This document shows, piece by piece, positions 58,909 to 64,000 of a DNA stretch of 64,000 nt. Numbering within the stretch: position 1 is the first letter of the stretch; every line of letters starts with the position of its first letter. Both the position numbers and the translations under genes were made by a program. The notes below the pieces were generated by a model, which saw only the letters and a list, made by a program, of their open reading frames with translations, searched no databases and was not told the DNA's origin. Source of the stretch: Thermotoga neapolitana DSM 4359 (GTDB taxonomy: Bacteria; Thermotogota; Thermotogae; Thermotogales; Thermotogaceae); assembly GCF_000018945.1 (NCBI RefSeq), contig NC_011978.1, positions 1,334,729 to 1,398,728 on the forward strand, written 5' to 3'.

Positions 58909-59876
58909 AGGTGCTCGAATTGAAGAACGTAAGCGTGAGGTATCGAACGGAGAAGGGTTTTGTAAGGGCTGTTGAGAATGTTTCTTTCGACCTGGAGAAG
59001 GGAGAAACGCTGGGACTTGTTGGTGAGTCCGGCTGTGGAAAATCGACCCTCGGCTTTGCCATCATGAAACTTCTTCCAGAGGGAACCATCGTGGAAGGAA
59101 GTATAAAGGTGGACGGAATAGATGTTTCTTCGCTGTCGAACGAGGAGATGAGGAAAATCAGAGGTTCGAAGGTTTCCATGATATTCCAGGATCCGATGAC
59201 ATCGCTCAACCCAATCCTCAGAATAGGAGACCACTTTGTGGAGATGATACTCACACACAGGCCCGATCTCAGTGAAGAAGAGGCCAGAGAACTTGCGGCT
59301 AGTGCCCTTGAAGACGTTGGTATAAACAGAAACAGGTTGAGGGATTATCCGTTTCAGTTCAGCGGCGGCATGAGGCAGAGGGTGATGATCGCTCTCTCCA
59401 TAGTTCTGAATCCAGCCGTTCTGATAGCGGACGAGCCCACAACGTCTCTGGACGTGATCGTACAGGCCCAGATAATGGAGCTACTTGAGAAACTCTCCAG
59501 AGAACACAGCACATCCATGATACTGATAACCCACGACATGGGACTGGTCGCCGAAGCGGCAGATAGAATCGGTGTGATGTACGCAGGCCATCTGGTGGAA
59601 CTGGCAACCAAGGAAAGGATCTTCACCGAGCCCCTTCATCCCTACACAGTGGCACTGCTGGAGTCCATACCGAACACCGATATAAACGACAGGGAACTGA
59701 AGTACATACCTGGCTCTCCCCCCGATCTGTCGAATCCACCGAAGGGTTGTAGATTCGCTCCAAGGTGTGAAAAGGCGATGAAGATCTGTCGAGAAAAAGA
59801 GCCTCCGGAGTTCGAAGTGGACGGAACGCGTGTGAAATGCTGGCTCTATGGAGGAGATCGGAATGGCTCTGATTGA
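58905..59876 (+). CDS. Opp/Dpp-type ABC transporter ATPase (DppD/OppD)
   Basis: A 323-residue ATPase: Walker A GESGCGKSTLG, Q-loop IFQDPMTSLNP, signature FSGGMRQRVMIALS, Walker B VLIADEPTTSLD, His loop LITHDMG, C-terminal GCRFAPRCEKAMKIC. It works with the DppF-type subunit whose gene overlaps its 3' end by 14 bp. Confidence 0.94.
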   Translation: MKVLELKNVSVRYRTEKGFVRAVENVSFDLEKGETLGLVGESGCGKSTLGFAIMKLLPEGTIVEGSIKVDGIDVSSLSNEEMRKIRGSKVSMIFQDPMTSLNPILRIGDHFVEMILTHRPDLSEEEARELAASALEDVGINRNRLRDYPFQFSGGMRQRVMIALSIVLNPAVLIADEPTTSLDVIVQAQIMELLEKLSREHSTSMILITHDMGLVAEAADRIGVMYAGHLVELATKERIFTEPLHPYTVALLESIPNTDINDRELKYIPGSPPDLSNPPKGCRFAPRCEKAMKICREKEPPEFEVDGTRVKCWLYGGDRNGSD

Positions 59877-60840
59877 AGTGAAAGACCTGAAGAAGCACTT
59901 TCCTGTAAGGCGCGGACCGATCGATGCGATACTGAGAAAACCAAAAAAGTACGTGAAAGCGGTCGATGGTGTGAGTTTTCGTATCGAAGAAGGAAAGAGT
60001 CTGGGACTGGTGGGGGAGTCCGGTTCCGGAAAGACCACAACCGGTAGAGTAATTCTGAGACTGGAAGAGCCGACTGCTGGCACAATACTGTTCGATGGAA
60101 AAGACATCACGAAACTCTCAAAGGAAGAGATGAGAAAACTCAGAAAGGAAATGCAGATCATCTTCCAGGATCCGATGGCCTCGCTTAATCCGTACATGAG
60201 GGTGGGAAAAGCAATAGAACACGCCCTTGAGATACACGGAATCGGTGACAGGTCATCGAGGAAGGAAATGGTTCTCGAGATGCTCAAGAAGGTCAACCTG
60301 GAGCCCGCAGAGGAGTTCTACAGAAGATACCCGAGGGAACTCTCAGGGGGACAGAGACAGAGGGTGGTCATAGCACGCGCCCTGATTTTGAAACCCCGCT
60401 TTGTGGTCGCCGATGAGGCGGTGGCCATGCTCGACGTGTCCGTGAGGTCTCAACTGCTGAAACTTCTTCAGGATCTTCGAAAAGAGTTCAACCTCACCAT
60501 GCTCTTCATCACACACGACCTTGCCACAACGAAGTACGTGTGCGACGAGATCGCCGTTATGTACCTTGGAAAGATAGTGGAGATAGGCAGTTTCGAAGAC
60601 ATCTATGTGAACCCAAAACATCCTTACACCCAGGCACTCATCTCTGCGGTGCCCGAGCCCACGCTCAAGAAAAAGAAAAAGTTCATACCCGAAGGAGAAA
60701 CCCCAAACCCTATAGACGTTCCATCTGGATGCAGGTTCCATCCCAGGTGCCCCTACAGAATGGATGTTTGTACAGAAGAGGAACCTCAGCTCAAGGTGGT
60801 CGAAGGAAATCACAGAGTGGCGTGTCATCTCTACACTTGA
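59863..60840 (+). CDS. Opp/Dpp-type ABC transporter ATPase (DppF/OppF)
   Basis: A 325-residue ATPase: Walker A GESGSGKTT, IIFQDPMASLNP, signature LSGGQRQRVVIARAL, Walker B VVADEAVAMLD (Glu-Ala in place of the usual Glu-Pro), LFITHDLATTKY and GCRFHPRCPYRMDVC. ATG 59863 has GGAGGAG 8 nt upstream; ATG 59848 precedes that site. Overlaps dppD by 14 bp. Confidence 0.94.
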   Translation: MALIEVKDLKKHFPVRRGPIDAILRKPKKYVKAVDGVSFRIEEGKSLGLVGESGSGKTTTGRVILRLEEPTAGTILFDGKDITKLSKEEMRKLRKEMQIIFQDPMASLNPYMRVGKAIEHALEIHGIGDRSSRKEMVLEMLKKVNLEPAEEFYRRYPRELSGGQRQRVVIARALILKPRFVVADEAVAMLDVSVRSQLLKLLQDLRKEFNLTMLFITHDLATTKYVCDEIAVMYLGKIVEIGSFEDIYVNPKHPYTQALISAVPEPTLKKKKKFIPEGETPNPIDVPSGCRFHPRCPYRMDVCTEEEPQLKVVEGNHRVACHLYT

Positions 60841-60855
60841 AGGGAGGTAGTGGGT

Positions 60856-62361
60856 ATGAAAAGGCTTGTCTGGTTGTTTCTGGTTCTGGCGGTGACTCTT
60901 TCTTTTGCAGCAAAGGACATCATCGTGGTGGGTACCACGGACAAGATCAGAACTCTCGATCCTGCAAACTGCTATGACTACTTCTCCTCGAACATACTCC
61001 AGAACGTCCTGGTCGGTCTGGTTGACTACGAGATAGGAACCAGCAACCTGAAACCGGTGCTCGCAGAAAGATGGGAAGTCGATGAAACGGGAACGGTCTA
61101 CACCTTCTATCTGAGAAAAGACGCAAAGTTCGAGGATGGAACACCGATCGATGCACACGTGTTCAAGTATTCCTTCGACAGGGTTATGAGACTCAACGGA
61201 GATCCCGCATTTTTGCTTTCGGACATAGTCGAAAAAACGGAAGTGGTGGACGATTACACGTTCCGTGTAACACTGAAGTACCCGTTCTCCGCGTTCGTCT
61301 CCGTTCTTGGCTACACCGTGGCCTATCCGGTGAATCCAAAGGTTTATCCAGCCGATTCCTTCTACGAAGGGATACCTTCGGCCTCTGGGCCTTACAGGAT
61401 CAAAGAGTGGATCAGAGACGTGAGGATCGTTCTTGAGGCCAATCCGAACTACTTCGGTGAAAAGCCAAAGACAAAGACCATCGTGATCAACTTCTACGAG
61501 AGTGCCTCCACCCTCAGACTGGCACTCGAAACAGGAGAGATCGACGTTGCATACAGGCATCTCGATCCAAGGGATATCATCGATCTTGAGGGAAGAGAGG
61601 ACATTGTTGTCTACAAAGGAAACAGCCCGCAAATAAGATATCTCGTGATAAACGTGACACAGCCTCCGTTCGACAACGTGAAAGTGAGACAGGCACTCGC
61701 CTATGCGGTCAACAGGTCTGTCATCGTCGAGGACGTGTTTGCAGGGCTTGCAAAACCGCTGTACTCGATGATTCCAGAAGGCATGTGGGGACACAAGAGT
61801 GTCTTCCCTGAGAGAGATCTGGAAAAAGCAAAAGCATTACTCAAAGAGGCTGGCTACGACGAAAACAACCCGCTCGTGATCGATCTCTGGTACACACCCA
61901 CACACTACGGAACAACGGAGGCGGACGTTGCACAGGTGTTGAAAGAATCCCTCGAGGAAACCGGCGTCATAAAGGTGAACCTGAAGTACGCCGAATGGTC
62001 CACCTACGTGGAATATTTCCTGAACGGTACCATGGGACTGTTCCTGCTTGGTTGGTATCCGGATTATCTCGACCCAGATGACTACGTGTGGCCCTTCCTG
62101 AGCGAAAGTGGTGCAAAATCTCTGGGAAGTTTCTATTCGAATCCCGAAGTGGAAAACCTCATGATAGAAGCCAGAAAGCTCACCGATCAGGAAAAGAGAG
62201 CCGAGATCTACTACAAGGTCCAGGAGATCCTCGCCAGGGACGTTCCCTACATACCGCTCTGGCAGGGTGTTGCCACCTGTGCAGCGAAAAAGCAGGTGAA
62301 GGGGATCCTGCTTGAGCCCACACAGATATTCAGATACTACATACTCTACTGGGAAGAGTGA
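60856..62361 (+). CDS. Opp/Dpp-type substrate-binding protein (family 5)
   Basis: A 501-residue extracytoplasmic binding protein. Signal peptide is residues 1-18 (MKRLVWLFLVLAVTLSFA). Family motifs are LAERWEVDETGTVYTFYLRK, DAKFEDGTPIDAHVFKYSFD and VRQALAYAVNRSVIVEDVF. ATG 60856 lies 8 nt after GGGAGG; GTG 60850 is too near. It stands between the ATPase and the last permease gene, followed by a strong hairpin. The ligand could be a peptide or an oligosaccharide; the neighbours (zwf, pgl) do not decide it. Confidence 0.93.
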   Translation: MKRLVWLFLVLAVTLSFAAKDIIVVGTTDKIRTLDPANCYDYFSSNILQNVLVGLVDYEIGTSNLKPVLAERWEVDETGTVYTFYLRKDAKFEDGTPIDAHVFKYSFDRVMRLNGDPAFLLSDIVEKTEVVDDYTFRVTLKYPFSAFVSVLGYTVAYPVNPKVYPADSFYEGIPSASGPYRIKEWIRDVRIVLEANPNYFGEKPKTKTIVINFYESASTLRLALETGEIDVAYRHLDPRDIIDLEGREDIVVYKGNSPQIRYLVINVTQPPFDNVKVRQALAYAVNRSVIVEDVFAGLAKPLYSMIPEGMWGHKSVFPERDLEKAKALLKEAGYDENNPLVIDLWYTPTHYGTTEADVAQVLKESLEETGVIKVNLKYAEWSTYVEYFLNGTMGLFLLGWYPDYLDPDDYVWPFLSESGAKSLGSFYSNPEVENLMIEARKLTDQEKRAEIYYKVQEILARDVPYIPLWQGVATCAAKKQVKGILLEPTQIFRYYILYWEE

Positions 62362-62366
62362 GTAAT

Positions 62367-62387
62367 GCCGCCCCCCCTGGGGGCGGC
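62367..62387 (+). terminator. Intra-operon hairpin after the binding-protein gene
   Basis: GCCGCCCCC (62367-62375), loop CCT and GGGGGCGGC (62379-62387) form a 9-bp GC stem followed by TTT. It precedes the DppB-type gene by 17 bp. The third case in this window of a hairpin right after a binding-protein gene. Confidence 0.8.
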
Positions 62388-62404
62388 TTTCTGGAGGTGC
62401 CGTG

Positions 62405-63412
62405 ATGTCCCTGAAGAACTACGTGATAACAAGGATCGTTCTTGCTGTTCCGATGATTTTCATCCTGCTTGCTCTGATATTTTTGATTCTCAGGATCATA
62501 CCTGGTGATCCTGTGCTCGCCATCCTCGGAGGAAAGGCTCCAAAGGAAGTGATAGAACAGAAAAGGCACGAACTGGGCCTGGACAAACCCATCGTTGTTC
62601 AGTTCTTCGACTACATCGGAGATCTTTTAAGGGGTGACCTCGGGAAATCCACACTGACCGGAAGACCCATCTGGGATGAGATCAAAGAGAGGTTTCCCGC
62701 AACGCTGGAACTCACACTTTTTTCCTTTGTTATAGCCGTCCTTGTTGGTATCTTCTGGGGAAGTTTTGCCGCGTACAGAAGAGACAGCGGTATCGACATA
62801 GGTGCCAGGATGTTCTCGATGGTGATGTACGCCGTCCCGGTGTTCTGGTTTGGTCTCATGATGCAGTATGTTTTCGGTGTTGTTCTGAGATGGCTTCCCG
62901 TGGGAGGAAGGATCTCCCCCACAATCGATCTGAAGGTGATAACGGGTATCTATTCGATAGATGCTCTTCTGACAGGAAACTGGGAGGCTCTGAAAGATGT
63001 CTTCGAACACCTATTTCTTCCGGGACTCACACTCGGTCTTGTGATCTCCAGTATCTTCGTTCGCATGGTGAGAAACAACACCGTTTTGACGCTGGCTCAG
63101 GATTTCGTGAAGGCGGCTCGTGCCCGCGGATTGAAGGAAAGGGTGGTTCTGTTCAGATACGCCCTCAAGAACGCTCTGGTTCCCATATTCACCATGATGG
63201 GTCTTCAGTTTGCACTCCTTCTGGGAGGAGCGGTCCTCACCGAGACCACCTTCTCGTGGCCTGGCCTTGGAAGCTATCTTGTTATGAAGATCAGATACAG
63301 AGATTTCCCTGCCATTCAGGGAACGGTGGTCTTCTTCGCACTGATCGTCGTGGTGATAAGTATCCTCGTGGATGTGATAAACGCCCTGATAGATCCAAGG
63401 GTGAGATATTGA
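62405..63412 (+). CDS. Opp/Dpp-type ABC transporter permease (DppB/OppB)
   Basis: A 335-residue permease with an N-terminal helix, the OppB segments RIIPGDPVLAILGGKAPKEV and RHELGLDKPIVVQFFDYIGD, five further helices, LTETTFSWPGLGSYLVMKI and the ending INALIDPRVRY. ATG 62405 is 7 nt after GGAGG (62393-62397); GTG 62402 is 3 nt earlier. Last gene of the transporter operon, separated from its binding-protein gene by a hairpin. Confidence 0.94.
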   Translation: MSLKNYVITRIVLAVPMIFILLALIFLILRIIPGDPVLAILGGKAPKEVIEQKRHELGLDKPIVVQFFDYIGDLLRGDLGKSTLTGRPIWDEIKERFPATLELTLFSFVIAVLVGIFWGSFAAYRRDSGIDIGARMFSMVMYAVPVFWFGLMMQYVFGVVLRWLPVGGRISPTIDLKVITGIYSIDALLTGNWEALKDVFEHLFLPGLTLGLVISSIFVRMVRNNTVLTLAQDFVKAARARGLKERVVLFRYALKNALVPIFTMMGLQFALLLGGAVLTETTFSWPGLGSYLVMKIRYRDFPAIQGTVVFFALIVVVISILVDVINALIDPRVRY

Positions 63413-63433
63413 AAAAGAGCGGGAAGGCCCCGC

Positions 63434-63435
<2 letters not shown>
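63412..63435 (-). terminator. Terminator of the isocitrate dehydrogenase gene
   Basis: GAGCGGG and CCCGCTC (63417-63423 with 63429-63435) with a 5-nt loop, followed on the minus strand by CTTTTTC. It covers the 3' end of the icd gene and the gap to the convergent permease gene. Confidence 0.85.

Positions 63436-64000
<565 letters not shown>

Overview
The window is bacterial, dense (almost no gap above 250 bp) and built of long overlapping operons. The genes match a hyperthermophilic Thermotoga of the T. maritima / T. neapolitana group: GH53 galactanase with a C-terminal galactan-binding module, GH42 and GH2 beta-galactosidases, GH36 GalA, a 1170-residue SMC, hybrid-cluster protein and short-type glycogen phosphorylase, in the gene order I recall for T. 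maritima TM1202 down to TM1148. It does not look like strain MSB8: an extra three-gene sugar ABC transporter sits between the LacI regulator and the oligopeptide-type galactoside transporter, and GalA differs at many positions from the MSB8 protein I remember. Species assignment is inference.

Region 1 (1-21127) is a galactan/galactoside utilisation locus on the + strand: the tail of a MalG-type permease, secreted galactanase, LacI regulator, a CUT1 sugar ABC transporter (binding protein plus two permeases), a complete Opp/Dpp-type transporter (binding protein, two permeases, two ATPases split around a GH42 beta-galactosidase), lacZ (broken by a 1-nt frameshift), galA, galT and galK, closed by a strong terminator. 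Galactan would be cut outside the cell, the oligosaccharides imported, hydrolysed to galactose and fed into galactokinase/uridylyltransferase. The two binding-protein genes have near-identical promoters with a LacI-type palindrome inside the -35/-10 spacer, and a 3' scrap of a second lacI lies before the second one. This marks how the cassette was built.

Region 2 (21128-36250) carries a frameshifted membrane GGDEF gene, tRNA-Asn, an acyltransferase, a PerM/AI-2E-family membrane protein, a zinc-ribbon protein, methylglyoxal synthase, a PAS-GGDEF protein and a ferredoxin-tailed aldo/keto reductase. Then comes a tight + operon of smc, Nudix, an unknown gene, fliS, a GNAT and a HAD phosphatase, followed by an ArsR-ferredoxin-HdrA-like redox trio behind a large operator palindrome.

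Region 3 (36250-49810) has hcp and a divergent Crp/Fnr (HcpR-like) regulator sharing a perfect palindrome, an HD-GYP phosphodiesterase whose only workable start is AUC, an SDR, glycogen phosphorylase, and a six-gene minus-strand operon (metallo-beta-lactamase-fold hydrolase, GGDEF, 2-oxoacid:ferredoxin oxidoreductase, HemW, unknown).

Region 4 (49810-64000) contains MgtE, two alpha/beta hydrolases, an arginase-like protein, a class I amidotransferase, two envelope-stress-type membrane proteins (PspC/LiaF-like), zwf-pgl of the oxidative pentose phosphate pathway, a second Opp/Dpp transporter in C-D-F-A-B order, and the 3' part of an NADP-type isocitrate dehydrogenase gene. I see no insertion sequence, prophage or CRISPR array. 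The window contains three GGDEF genes and one HD-GYP gene, so c-di-GMP signalling is a recurring theme.
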